Assembly (NCBI GenBank): GCA_025981625.1
Contig: JAICXF010000008.1
Location: 1 to 44,664 of the forward strand
Origin: Sphingomonas sp.
Lineage (GTDB): Bacteria; Pseudomonadota; Alphaproteobacteria; Sphingomonadales; Sphingomonadaceae
DNA: 44,664 bases
Direction of reading: 5' to 3'
This document shows, piece by piece, positions 16,158 to 24,458 of the stretch. The notes beneath the pieces are model-generated. The model was given only the letters and a program-made list of their open reading frames with translations. It did no database searches and was not told where the DNA came from. How positions within the stretch are numbered: position 1 is the stretch's first letter; every line of letters starts with the position of its first letter. A program made the position numbers and the translations under genes.

Positions 16158-16499
16158 CTAGGGCAGCTTCCAAGTGATCGGAGGCGGTCGAAATGTGCTT
16201 TCGACCGGTTTCCCCTGGTCGTCCCGTGCAGGCTTAAATGTGGCTCTACGAATGAAAATACTGCAGGTCGTGTCATCGAGAACCTGATGACCCGAGCTCC
16301 GAATAATGCGGCACGAGCTGACGCGTCCTTCGATGTTGATTGTGAGATCGACGGCCACCGTACCTTGCCAACGATGCCGCAGCGCCTCGGCAGGATAATC
16401 TTCATAGCTCAGCAAACCGCGCGACTGTGCCGGCGGCGGCGGCGGTGGTGGGGCAGCAATCAGTGGGTGGGAAAACTGCGCGGCGAGGAAAAGGATCAT
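16158..16499 (-). CDS. Small TonB C-terminal domain protein
   Basis: A 113-residue protein: a short hydrophobic N-terminus that may act as signal or anchor (MILFLAAQFSHPLIAAPP), a proline run, and a TonB-type C-terminal domain (YPAEALRHRWQGTVAVDLTI, SSGHQVLDD, FKPARDDQGKPV). TonB domains contact outer-membrane receptors or act in envelope assembly. It lacks the long periplasmic spacer of a true TonB, so energy transduction is doubtful. It lies between the divergent paaZ and paaA; a role in phenylacetate metabolism is not indicated. Confidence 0.7.
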   Translation of the reverse strand: MILFLAAQFSHPLIAAPPPPPPPAQSRGLLSYEDYPAEALRHRWQGTVAVDLTINIEGRVSSCRIIRSSGHQVLDDTTCSIFIRRATFKPARDDQGKPVESTFRPPPITWKLP

Positions 16500-16595
16500 T
16501 CCAGCGACTTACAATTTGTTCTCTGAAATGCGCAACGCCTGCACAATCGAACAGGACAATTTGAACGGCGGCACGGCAGGGGCTACATCGCGGTC

Positions 16596-17576
16596 ATGTA
16601 CACGACCGAGCTTCAGAAGACAGCGAAGATCGAGAATCTCGAGGACCCGGAACTGCTCGAGGCGTTCGAGGCGCGCGTCGCGGCGGACGAGTTCATCGAG
16701 CCGCGGGACTGGATGCCCGAAGCCTATCGGCGGACGCTTACGCGCCAGATCAGCCAGCATGCGCACAGCGAGATCGTCGGCATGCTGCCCGAAGGCAACT
16801 GGATCACGCGCGCGCCGTCGCTTCGCCGCAAGGCGATCCTGCTCGCCAAGGTCCAGGACGAGGCGGGGCATGGTCTGTATCTTTACTGCGCGGCGGAGAC
16901 GCTTGGCACCAGCCGCGAGCAAATGATCGAGGCGCTTCACTCGGGTAAAGCCAAGTATAGCACCATTTTCAATTACCCGACGCTGACCTGGGCCGACATC
17001 GGGGCGATCGGCTGGCTGGTCGACGGCGCGGCGATCATGAACCAGGTGCCGCTGCAGCGGACCTCATACGGCCCGTACGCCCGGGCGATGGTCCGCGTTT
17101 GCAAGGAAGAGAGCTTCCACCAGCGCCAGGGCTACGAGATCATGATCGCGCTGGCGAACGGCACTGCCGAGCAGAAACGGATGGCGCAGGACGCGCTCGA
17201 CCGGTGGTGGTGGCCGAGCCTGATGATGTTCGGCCCGCCGGACGAGAACTCGCCCAATACCGCCCAGTCGATGCGGTGGCGGATCAAGCGCGAGACCAAT
17301 GACGAGCTCCGCCAGAAGTTCGTCGACATCACCGTGCCGCAGGCGGATTTCCTCGCCCTGAAAGTCCCCGACCCCGACCTCAAGTGGAATGAGGAGAAGG
17401 GCGGCTACGATTTCGGCGACATCGACTGGGAGGAATTCTACGCCGTGGTGCGTGGCGAAGGCCCAGTCGCCAAGGAGCGGATGAAGGCCCGGCGGGATGC
17501 ATGGGAGGACGGCGCGTGGGTCCGCGAGGCCGCGGCGGCGCATGAAACGAAACGTCGCGCGAGGAAGGCGGCGTGA
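16596..17576 (+). CDS. paaA: Phenylacetyl-CoA 1,2-epoxidase, catalytic subunit A
   Basis: A 326-residue diiron oxygenase subunit. PaaA with PaaC, PaaB and the reductase PaaE converts phenylacetyl-CoA to its ring 1,2-epoxide. The iron-ligand helices are visible: [13 protein letters not shown] gives an ExxH pair, and [15 protein letters not shown] gives another. Length is close to known PaaA. The ATG at 16596 follows a weak ribosome-binding site; the upstream 96 bp is the divergent promoter region shared with the TonB-domain gene. A palindromic repeat separates it from paaB. Confidence 0.96.
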   Translation: MYTTELQKTAKIENLEDPELLEAFEARVAADEFIEPRDWMPEAYRRTLTRQISQHAHSEIVGMLPEGNWITRAPSLRRKAILLAKVQDEAGHGLYLYCAAETLGTSREQMIEALHSGKAKYSTIFNYPTLTWADIGAIGWLVDGAAIMNQVPLQRTSYGPYARAMVRVCKEESFHQRQGYEIMIALANGTAEQKRMAQDALDRWWWPSLMMFGPPDENSPNTAQSMRWRIKRETNDELRQKFVDITVPQADFLALKVPDPDLKWNEEKGGYDFGDIDWEEFYAVVRGEGPVAKERMKARRDAWEDGAWVREAAAAHETKRRARKAA

Positions 17577-17579
17577 TCA

Positions 17580-17697
17580 TCCTCCCTGTTGCGAAGCAAT
17601 GGGGAGGGGGACCGCTCAGCGCAGCTGAGTGGTGGAGGGGCCCCTCCGTCACCGCTTCGCGCTGCCACCTCCCCACGAGCTGCGCTCGCAGGGAGGA
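17580..17697. repeat. Composite palindromic repeat between paaA and paaB
   Basis: Outer arms TCCTCCCTG (17580-17588) and CAGGGAGGA (17689-17697) enclose at least two further perfect hairpins: CTCAGC/GCTGAG (17615-17629) and GGAGGGGCCCCTCC (17634-17647). It fills the paaA-paaB gap of 127 bp. The right arm supplies GGGAGGAG, which with AAGGA directly before the paaB ATG forms the ribosome-binding site of paaB. Confidence 0.75.
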
Positions 17698-17703
17698 GAA
17701 GGA

Positions 17704-17985
17704 ATGAATGACTGGCCGCTCTGGGAAGTCTTCATCCGCGCGAAAGGCGGTCTTTCGCATCGCCACGTTGGCAGCGTTCATGCTCCTGACGCGGAGCTCG
17801 CGCTCGCCCACGCGCGCGACACATACACGCGGCGCCTCGAAGGCGTGAGCCTGTGGGTGGTGCCGTCGGCCGAGATTGTCGCATCCGATCCCGACAAGGC
17901 GGGGGAGCTGTTCGAGCCCGCCGAAAGCAAGATCTACCGGCACCCGACGTTCTACGACATCCCGGACGAGGTGAAGCATATATGA
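17704..17985 (+). CDS. paaB: Phenylacetyl-CoA epoxidase subunit B
   Basis: A 93-residue subunit of the ring epoxidase; PaaB bridges PaaAC heterodimers. The start (MNDWPLWEVFIRAKGGLSHR) and HVGSVHAPDAELALAHARD match the family. The ATG at 17704 is preceded by GGGAGGAGAAGGA. The stop overlaps the paaC start as ATGA. Confidence 0.95.
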   Translation: MNDWPLWEVFIRAKGGLSHRHVGSVHAPDAELALAHARDTYTRRLEGVSLWVVPSAEIVASDPDKAGELFEPAESKIYRHPTFYDIPDEVKHI

Positions 17986-18803
17986 CGGGGCGTTCCCCGG
18001 CGAAAGCCGGGGCCCAGGAGCGCGCAAGCGCTGCTGAAGCAGCGCCCTGGACCCCGCCCTTCGCCGGGGAACAGCTGCATCCCCGCACCGAATATCTCCT
18101 GCGCCTCGGCGACGATGCGCTCGTCCTGGGGCAGCGCCTGTCCGAATGGTGCGGGCACGGCCCGGCACTCGAGGTCGATATCAGCCTCGCCAACCTGGCA
18201 CTGGACCTCGTCGGACAGGCTACGCTCTTGCTGAACGAGGCAGGGGACGGCGACCGGCTCGCGTTTCATCGCGACGTGCTCGATTTCAAGAATTGCCTTC
18301 TGGTCGAGCAGCCCAACGGCGATTTCGCCCAGACTATCGCGCGGCACCTGCTCTACACGACGTGGCAGCACATGCTCTTGCAGCGGTTGCAGCAGTCGAG
18401 TGATCGCTTTCTGTCCGAGTTCGCCCACAAGGCCGTCAAGGAAATCGCCTATCACCGGGACCTGGCGACCGAATGGACGATCCGTCTAGGCGACGGAACC
18501 GAGGAAAGTGCTCGGCGAATGGCGGAGGGGCTCGACTGGAACTGGCGGTTCGTGCCGGAGCTGTTCGAGGTCGACGAAGCGCTGCAAGCAGCGATCGACG
18601 CCGGCATCGCGCCCGATCCGCGCGCTTTTCACGACGAATATCGTGCCGCCTTGACGGGGATTCTCACAGAGGCGCGGCTCGCGCAGCCTGCCGACCAGCG
18701 GCCGATCCTGGGCGGTCGCCGCGGTCACCACAGCGAGCATCTCGGCCACCTGCTCGCCGTGATGCAGTTCCTGCCGCGCACCTACCCCGGCGCAAGCTGG
18801 TAA
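17982..18803 (+). CDS. paaC: Phenylacetyl-CoA epoxidase structural subunit C, with N-terminal insertion
   Basis: A 273-residue subunit, about 25 longer than E. coli PaaC. The family sequence begins at TEYLLRLGDDALVLGQRLSE, near residue 37, and continues with LVEQPNGDFAQTIARHLLY and KEIAYHRDLATEW. The preceding residues (SPAKAGAQERA through PPFAGE) are translated from a palindromic DNA element. The start ATG overlaps the paaB stop, and no start codon lies between the element and the family core, so the extension must be translated unless an unusual start is used. PaaC pairs with PaaA in the epoxidase core. The stop overlaps the paaE start (TAATG). Confidence 0.95.
   Translation: MTGRSPAKAGAQERASAAEAAPWTPPFAGEQLHPRTEYLLRLGDDALVLGQRLSEWCGHGPALEVDISLANLALDLVGQATLLLNEAGDGDRLAFHRDVLDFKNCLLVEQPNGDFAQTIARHLLYTTWQHMLLQRLQQSSDRFLSEFAHKAVKEIAYHRDLATEWTIRLGDGTEESARRMAEGLDWNWRFVPELFEVDEALQAAIDAGIAPDPRAFHDEYRAALTGILTEARLAQPADQRPILGGRRGHHSEHLGHLLAVMQFLPRTYPGASW
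17993..18071. repeat. Palindromic element inside paaC
   Basis: Arms 17993-18018 and 18046-18071 form an imperfect inverted repeat, with an inner hairpin GCGCTGCT/AGCAGCGC at 18029-18046. The left arm (CCCCGGCGAAAGCCGGGG core) matches the left arm of the element in the E2 gene at 22 of 24 bases (17995-18018 against 23395-23418). Within paaC it encodes SPAKAGAQE on the left arm, the same reading frame as in E2. Confidence 0.85.
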
Positions 18804-19876
18804 TGTCGGTTCGCTTTCACCCGCTCAAGGTTGCCGAGATCGTTGCGGAGACCGCCGAGGCCAATTCGATCCGCTTCGAAATTCCGCCCGATCTTCGCGA
18901 CGAATTCGCGTTCAAAGCGGGGCAGCACCTGACGTTGCGGGCGACGATCAACGGCGAAGAGGTCCGCCGCAATTATTCGCTCTGCACCGCGCCGTCCGAT
19001 TTGGACTGGATGGTGACGGTGAAGCGCATCGGCGGAGGGCTCTTCTCCAACTGGGTCGGCGACCGGCTCAGGGCCGGCGACACGGTCGACGTGATGGTCC
19101 CGCACGGCAGCTTCACGACCGCATTCGATCGGGCCAGCAGCCGACACCTGGTGGGGATTGCCGGCGGATCGGGAATCACCCCCGTCATGTCGCTGATCAA
19201 GACCTTGCTGCGGGAGGAACCGAACAGCCGCTTCACCTTGCTCTACGGCAATCGTGACAGCAGCTCCGTCATCTTTCTCGAAACGCTCGCAAGCTTGAAG
19301 GACAAGCATCTACAGCGCCTCGAAGTCTATCATTTCCTCGACCAGGAAGAGCAGGAGATCGACCTTTTCAACGGCATGCTGAATCGCGAGCGGCTGGAGG
19401 AAGCCATCACCCACCTGATCCCCGATGCGCCCGTCGTCGATGGATGGTTCATCTGCGGCCCCGGCCCGATGATGGACGCCGCCGAAGCAGCGTTGCTGGA
19501 GCGCAACATCGCCAAGGATCGCATCCACATCGAGCGATTCACCGCCGACCGTCCAGCCGGATCAGTGTCGCGCGAGATGGCGCAGCTCCAGACCCAGGCG
19601 GAAGGCGTTACCGTCTCTGTCACCCTCGACGGACGAACTCGGCGCGTCGCTTTCACCGAGAGCAGCATTCTCGACAGCGCGCGGGCAAGCGGGCTCCCCG
19701 CCCCATTCGCCTGCAAGGCGGGCGTCTGCGCCACCTGCCGGGCCAAAGTCACAAGCGGAAAGGTCGAAATGGCCGCGCGCTACGGGCTCACTGACGAGGA
19801 AGTCGCCGACGGCTACATATTGACCTGTCAGTCTGTTCCGCTGGGTGACGGCGTGGCTGTGGATTACGACGCCTAA
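18803..19876 (+). CDS. paaE: Phenylacetyl-CoA epoxidase reductase subunit E
   Basis: A 357-residue electron-transfer protein: an FAD domain (about 5-105, with RRNYSLC), an NAD(P) domain (about 110-230, with GIAGGSGITPVMSL and CGPGPMMD), and a C-terminal plant-type [2Fe-2S] ferredoxin domain with cysteines in FACKAGVCATCRAKV and ILTCQS. It feeds electrons from NADPH to PaaAC. The ATG at 18803 overlaps the paaC stop. The usual paaD is missing between paaC and paaE. Confidence 0.95.
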   Translation: MSVRFHPLKVAEIVAETAEANSIRFEIPPDLRDEFAFKAGQHLTLRATINGEEVRRNYSLCTAPSDLDWMVTVKRIGGGLFSNWVGDRLRAGDTVDVMVPHGSFTTAFDRASSRHLVGIAGGSGITPVMSLIKTLLREEPNSRFTLLYGNRDSSSVIFLETLASLKDKHLQRLEVYHFLDQEEQEIDLFNGMLNRERLEEAITHLIPDAPVVDGWFICGPGPMMDAAEAALLERNIAKDRIHIERFTADRPAGSVSREMAQLQTQAEGVTVSVTLDGRTRRVAFTESSILDSARASGLPAPFACKAGVCATCRAKVTSGKVEMAARYGLTDEEVADGYILTCQSVPLGDGVAVDYDA

Positions 19877-19895
19877 TTTGGCTAATCGCGGTCCC

Positions 19896-21095
19896 ATGCT
19901 GACCGAAACCGACACCAAGGCCCGTGGCCTCGCCGATCTGCCGCCCGTTCATAGCGACTCCCTGCTGGCACTCATCGCCATGTGCGATGCCGATCCTCGG
20001 CCCGACAAGATCGATGTTGGTGTGGGCGTGTTCCGCGACGGCGCGGGCAATACACCGATCCTCAAGGTCATGAAGGAAGCCGAGCAGCGGCTGGTCGATA
20101 CGCAGATTACGAAGGCGTATCTCGGCAGCGCGGGCGACAAGCGCTTCACCGAGCTGCTTCGGCCGATCGTGCTCGGACCGCATGCCGCCGACGAGCGGAT
20201 TTCCGGGCTTCAGACGCCCGGCGGTTGCGGGGCGCTTCGTCTCGGATTCGAGCTGATCGCGACGGCCAATCCGGGCGCGCGAGTCCTCGTTGGAACGCCG
20301 ACCTGGCCGAATCATCCACCGATCGTCCGCGCCACCGGGCTCGAGATCAGCGAATATCCCTATTACGAACGCGGACAGGGCATCATCCGCTTCGACGACA
20401 TGATCGCGGCGCTGGAGGCCGGAGCGCCAGGGGACGTCGCGCTGCTTCACGGCTGCTGCCACAATCCGACGGGCGCGGACCTCAACGAAGATCAATGGCG
20501 CGAAGTCATTCGGGTGGTTGCGGATCGCGGCCTGATCCCGTTCATCGACCTTGCCTATCAGGGCTTCGGACGCGGCCTTGAGGAGGACGCGTTCGGCGTT
20601 CGGCAGGCGCTTGATGCATGCGACGAGGTCATCGTCGCCCAAAGCTGCGACAAGAATTTCAGTGTCTATCGAGACCGCGTCGGTTCGCTGTTCGTCAAGA
20701 CCGGATCCAAGTCGGCGACGGCTACAGCCATGGCGCACGTCGGGCAGCGCGCCCGCGAAATGTGGTCGATGCCGCCCGATCATGGCGCGGCTGCAACCCG
20801 CATCATCCTCGACGATCCTGAACTTCGTGGCCGCTGGCTGGTCGAGCTCACCGCCATGCGCGACCGCATCAATTCGGTGCGTCAGCGGATCGCGCGCTCC
20901 GATCCTCGACTCACCTATATCGGCCAGCAGTTCGGCATGTTCTCCATGCTCCCGCTCAGCAAGGAGCAGGTGGTCAAGCTCCGCGAAGAGGAGTCGATCT
21001 ACATGGCCGACAGCGGCCGGTTCAACGTCGTCGGCATGGGCGACGGCCAGATCGACCGATTCATCGCCGCCGTGGCCGGTGCGCTCGGCGGTTGA
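19896..21095 (+). CDS. Aromatic amino acid / aspartate family aminotransferase
   Basis: A 399-residue class I PLP enzyme of the AspAT/TyrB type. Visible are VGVGVFRDGAGNTPIL near the N-terminus, the PLP-contact motif CCHNPTGADL, IDLAYQGFGRGL, the Schiff-base lysine in SCDKNFSVYRDRVG, and a C-terminal FNVVGMGD. Such enzymes move amino groups between aspartate or aromatic amino acids and 2-oxoglutarate. Its place between paaE and a 2-oxoacid dehydrogenase suggests aromatic amino acids, probably phenylalanine, as substrate; aspartate activity cannot be excluded. The ATG at 19896 lies 19 bp after paaE; a longer in-frame start would overlap paaE. Confidence 0.9.
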   Translation: MLTETDTKARGLADLPPVHSDSLLALIAMCDADPRPDKIDVGVGVFRDGAGNTPILKVMKEAEQRLVDTQITKAYLGSAGDKRFTELLRPIVLGPHAADERISGLQTPGGCGALRLGFELIATANPGARVLVGTPTWPNHPPIVRATGLEISEYPYYERGQGIIRFDDMIAALEAGAPGDVALLHGCCHNPTGADLNEDQWREVIRVVADRGLIPFIDLAYQGFGRGLEEDAFGVRQALDACDEVIVAQSCDKNFSVYRDRVGSLFVKTGSKSATATAMAHVGQRAREMWSMPPDHGAAATRIILDDPELRGRWLVELTAMRDRINSVRQRIARSDPRLTYIGQQFGMFSMLPLSKEQVVKLREEESIYMADSGRFNVVGMGDGQIDRFIAAVAGALGG

Positions 21096-23161
21096 ATACG
21101 CTCGTGGCTGAGCGCGATGCGGGTCTCGTGTCGGCGGATGTCGACTGGCGCGAGGTCGCTCGGCTGGTTCTGACCAGCCGGGAGATGGACCGGCTCGAGG
21201 AGCAGGAGCTCGTTCCGGCCAAAAAGGTCTTCTATCAGTTCAGCGCGCGCGGCCATGACTTGGCCCAGGTGCTGCTGGGCATGCAGCTCAAGGATGGCGA
21301 TGCGGCGTGCGGCTACTACCGCTCGCGGCCGCTGCTGCTGGCGCTCGGCGTGCCGCTCGCCGACGCGCTCGGCTCCGGCATGGGGCTCGCCGGCGGCTAT
21401 TCCGATGGACGCGATATCGGTGTCGTGTTCAACTACCCCAATCCGGGGCGCGCGCATGCGCTGCCGATGAGCGGCGGGGTAGGGGCGCAGTACACGCCGG
21501 CGGTCGGCTGGGCGCAGGCGATTGCCTACAAACGGCAGGTGCTGAAGGAAGGTCCGGCGGACGCGATCGCTGTCGTCCTTGGCGGAGACGCGAGCTGCGC
21601 CACCGGCGGATTTTGGTCGGCGCTAACTATTGCAACAACACAACAATTGCCGCTGCTTATCTATATCGAGGACAATGGCTACGGCATCTCCGTTCCGTCC
21701 GATTATCAAACGCCCGGCAAGGACATCGCGGCGAACCTGGCGAGCTTCAGTGGGCTCACGATCTTCAACGGGGACGGCACTGATCCGATTAAGGCTGCGC
21801 GGCTGATTGACGAGGCCGTGCACCACGTTCGCAGCCGCCATGGACCCGCGCTACTGCGGGTCACGGTGCCGCGGCTCGAGGGGCACAGCTACCAGGACAC
21901 GCAGACTTACAAGAGCAAGGCAGAGATCCAAGCGGAGTGGGCTCGCGACCCGCTGCCGAAGCTCAAGGCCCATTGTGCGGGCCTGCAGATTGGCGAACAA
22001 GCCTGGACCGACCTGGAGCGCGAAGCTGCTTGGCGGGTCGACGCCGCCCGCGCCGAGGCCGAGGCGCGAGGCGTCTCGTCGCCGGACACGGTCACCTCCA
22101 ACGTCTTCTTCGAAGACGAAGTGCAGCAGGTCGGCGGCCTGTGGAACAGCGGCTACGCGGCCCCGCCCACCTCCGAACAGCCCAGGAGCGACGGCCAGCG
22201 CATCAACATGGTCACGGCGATCCGCCGAGTGCTCGACCAGGAGCTTGAGCTGAATCCGCGCCTGCTCGTCTTCGGCGAGGACGTCGGTCCGAAAGGCGGC
22301 GTCCATGCGGTGACCCTCGGGCTCCAGGAAAAGCATGGTGCGCATCGTGTCTTCGATACGTCATTGAATGAGGAGGGGATCGTCGGCCGGGCGGTCGGAA
22401 TGGCGCTCGCCGGGCTCATGCCGGTTCCGGAAATCCAGTTCCGCAAATATGCGGAACCAGCAACCGAACAGATCCACGATGCGGGCACGATGCGCTGGCG
22501 AACCCACAATCGGTTTGCGGCGCCGATGGTGCTCCGGGTGCCCGGCGGTTTCTTCAAGTGCGGCGACCCGTGGCATTCGATGACCAACGAGGTCGAGTTC
22601 GTCCACAATCCAGGCTGGAAGGTGGCGGTGCCGTCCAATGCCGAGGATGCCGTCGGCCTGTTGCGCGGGAGCCTGCGCGGCAATGACCCGGTGCTTTTCT
22701 TCGAGCATCGCGCGATGCTAGACGACAGCTGGGCTCGGCGCCCCTGGCCCGGCGATAGCTATGTGCTGCCGTTCGGGCGGGCGAAGAAGACGCGTGAGGG
22801 CGACGCGATCACGATCGTCACCTGGGGCGCGATGGTGCCGCGCTGCGAAGCCGCGGCCGACGGGTTCAGCGCCGACGTGATCGACCTCAGGACGCTGCAG
22901 CCCTGGGACAAGGAAATGGTGCTCGAGAGCGTGTCCCGGACGCGCCGCTGCCTGATCGTCCACGAGGATTTGCGGACCGGCGGCTTCGGCGCGGAGATCG
23001 CGGCGGTGGTCGCCGACGAAGCGTTCCTCGATCTCGACGCGCCAGTGGCTCGTGTGACGATGCCGGACATCCCAAGCCCGCATCATCCGAAGCTCATGGA
23101 ATGGGCACTTCCGTCGCCGGCGAGCATCCGTGCCGAGATCGAGCGGCTGGTGGGGTTCTGA
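21092..23161 (+). CDS. 2-oxoacid dehydrogenase E1, fused alpha and beta subunits
   Basis: A 689-residue thiamine diphosphate enzyme. The alpha part spans about 1-330, with GGDASCATGGFW (GDA at 165-167) and EDNGYGIS (Asn195) forming the ThDP/Mg site and FYQFSARGHD near the start. A linker follows, and the beta part starts at about 365 (INMVTAIRRVLDQELELN, FGEDVGPKGG). It decarboxylates a 2-oxoacid and acylates the lipoyl group of E2. The sequence is of the branched-chain/pyruvate type; substrate specificity cannot be read from it. The TTG at 21092 overlaps the aminotransferase stop (TTGA); a GTG at 21104 is the alternative. No ATG lies near. Confidence 0.92.
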   Translation: MNTLVAERDAGLVSADVDWREVARLVLTSREMDRLEEQELVPAKKVFYQFSARGHDLAQVLLGMQLKDGDAACGYYRSRPLLLALGVPLADALGSGMGLAGGYSDGRDIGVVFNYPNPGRAHALPMSGGVGAQYTPAVGWAQAIAYKRQVLKEGPADAIAVVLGGDASCATGGFWSALTIATTQQLPLLIYIEDNGYGISVPSDYQTPGKDIAANLASFSGLTIFNGDGTDPIKAARLIDEAVHHVRSRHGPALLRVTVPRLEGHSYQDTQTYKSKAEIQAEWARDPLPKLKAHCAGLQIGEQAWTDLEREAAWRVDAARAEAEARGVSSPDTVTSNVFFEDEVQQVGGLWNSGYAAPPTSEQPRSDGQRINMVTAIRRVLDQELELNPRLLVFGEDVGPKGGVHAVTLGLQEKHGAHRVFDTSLNEEGIVGRAVGMALAGLMPVPEIQFRKYAEPATEQIHDAGTMRWRTHNRFAAPMVLRVPGGFFKCGDPWHSMTNEVEFVHNPGWKVAVPSNAEDAVGLLRGSLRGNDPVLFFEHRAMLDDSWARRPWPGDSYVLPFGRAKKTREGDAITIVTWGAMVPRCEAAADGFSADVIDLRTLQPWDKEMVLESVSRTRRCLIVHEDLRTGGFGAEIAAVVADEAFLDLDAPVARVTMPDIPSPHHPKLMEWALPSPASIRAEIERLVGF

Positions 23162-23162
23162 G

Positions 23163-24368
23163 TTGATCGACGTCCGCGTCCCCGACGAGCAGGAGGGCAC
23201 CAAAGCGGTGGTGCGCGCGTGGCTCAAGCAGATCGGCGACGCGGTCGCGGAGAACGATCCGCTGGTCGAGCTTGAAACCGACAAGGTGACTCAGGAAGTG
23301 TCCGCGCCGGCTGCGGGGGTGCTGGCGGAGATTGTGCTCGACACGGATGCGGAGGCGGTTCCGGGCGCGCTGCTGGCGCGGATCAGCACCAGTTCCCCGG
23401 CGCAGGCCGGGGCCCAGGAGGCGAAGCCTGCTGCAACGTCGCTCAGGGAAGCGCCTTCCGGCGCTCCTGGGCCCCGGCCTGCGCCGGGGTACGATATTGA
23501 GACCCGCCTCAGCCCTTCCGTTCGCCGCGCATGCGTGCAGCACGGAATCGACCCCGCGCGAATCCAGGGCACCGGCCGCAACGGGCGCGTCACCCGCGAG
23601 GACGTCGACCGCGCCGTCTCTTCTGCGACCATCGTCACCGCCGGCGAACCCGCGACGGCGCAGCCGCGACAATTCTCGGCGCAGGAAATTCCGCATGACC
23701 GCATGCGGCTGACCATCGCCGAGAACATGGTGCGGGCGGTCGGCGAAGCGCCGCACGTCACCGCAGTCTTCGAAGCCGATTTCTCGGCCGTGGCCGCCCA
23801 CAAGGCAGCAATGGCCACGCGTGGCGTGAAGCTCAGCTACACAGCCTACATCGCGAAGGCTGCCGCGGAAGCGATGACCGCCGCACCGGCAATCAACGGC
23901 CGGTGGGAGAAGGACCGGATCGCCATCTCCCCCACCATCGACATCGGCGTCGGGACGGCACTCGGCGCGAAGGGCCTTGTGGTGCCGGTGGTGAAGGACG
24001 CCGGACGCCTCACGCTCGAACAGATCGGCGCGAAGCTCGACGATCTCACCCGCCGCGCCCGCGAGGGGAAGCTCGAGCGGTCAGACGTGTCCGGCGGCAG
24101 CTTCACGATCTCGAATCACGGCGTCTCGGGCTCGCTGCTCGCCGCGCCGATCATCCTGCACCAAGGCCAGGCGGCAATCCTTGGGATCGGCAAGCTCGAG
24201 AAGCGCGTCGTCGTTCGGGAGATCGGTGGCGGGGACGCCATTCTCGTCCGGCCGATGGCCTATGTGACGCTGACGATCGACCACCGCGTCGTCGACGGTC
24301 ACCAGACCAACGCATGGCTTACGCGTTTCGTCGAAATCATCGAGAACTGGCATCGGCTTGGAGCTTGA
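23163..24368 (+). CDS. 2-oxoacid dehydrogenase E2 (dihydrolipoyl acyltransferase)
   Basis: A 401-residue protein from the TTG at 23163, 1 bp after the E1 stop, with GGGG 7 nt upstream. It has one lipoyl domain (about 1-78; lysine in ELETDKVTQEV), a linker, a peripheral-subunit-binding domain (SPSVRRACVQHGIDPARIQG) and the catalytic acyltransferase domain ending in LTIDHRVVDGHQ. It passes the acyl group from E1 to CoA. The linker between the first two domains is largely encoded by a perfect palindromic repeat (SPAQAGAQEAKPAAT and onward). No E3 gene follows, so the shared lipoamide dehydrogenase must come from elsewhere. Confidence 0.93.
   Translation: MIDVRVPDEQEGTKAVVRAWLKQIGDAVAENDPLVELETDKVTQEVSAPAAGVLAEIVLDTDAEAVPGALLARISTSSPAQAGAQEAKPAATSLREAPSGAPGPRPAPGYDIETRLSPSVRRACVQHGIDPARIQGTGRNGRVTREDVDRAVSSATIVTAGEPATAQPRQFSAQEIPHDRMRLTIAENMVRAVGEAPHVTAVFEADFSAVAAHKAAMATRGVKLSYTAYIAKAAAEAMTAAPAINGRWEKDRIAISPTIDIGVGTALGAKGLVVPVVKDAGRLTLEQIGAKLDDLTRRAREGKLERSDVSGGSFTISNHGVSGSLLAAPIILHQGQAAILGIGKLEKRVVVREIGGGDAILVRPMAYVTLTIDHRVVDGHQTNAWLTRFVEIIENWHRLGA
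23395..23489. repeat. Perfect palindromic element inside the E2 gene
   Basis: The arms 23395-23420 and 23464-23489 are exact reverse complements over 26 bases (core CCCCGGCGCAGGCCGGGG) with a 43-bp centre. The element is read through in frame and forms the flexible linker between the lipoyl and subunit-binding domains. It belongs to the same family as the element in paaC. Confidence 0.92.
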
Positions 24369-24458
24369 GCGCGGCTGTTCCGCTCGCTCCGCAATGATGA
24401 CCGACGCCACCATTGCCAAGCTCCCACGGGCGCAAACGGATCGGCGAAACAGCGAGCG

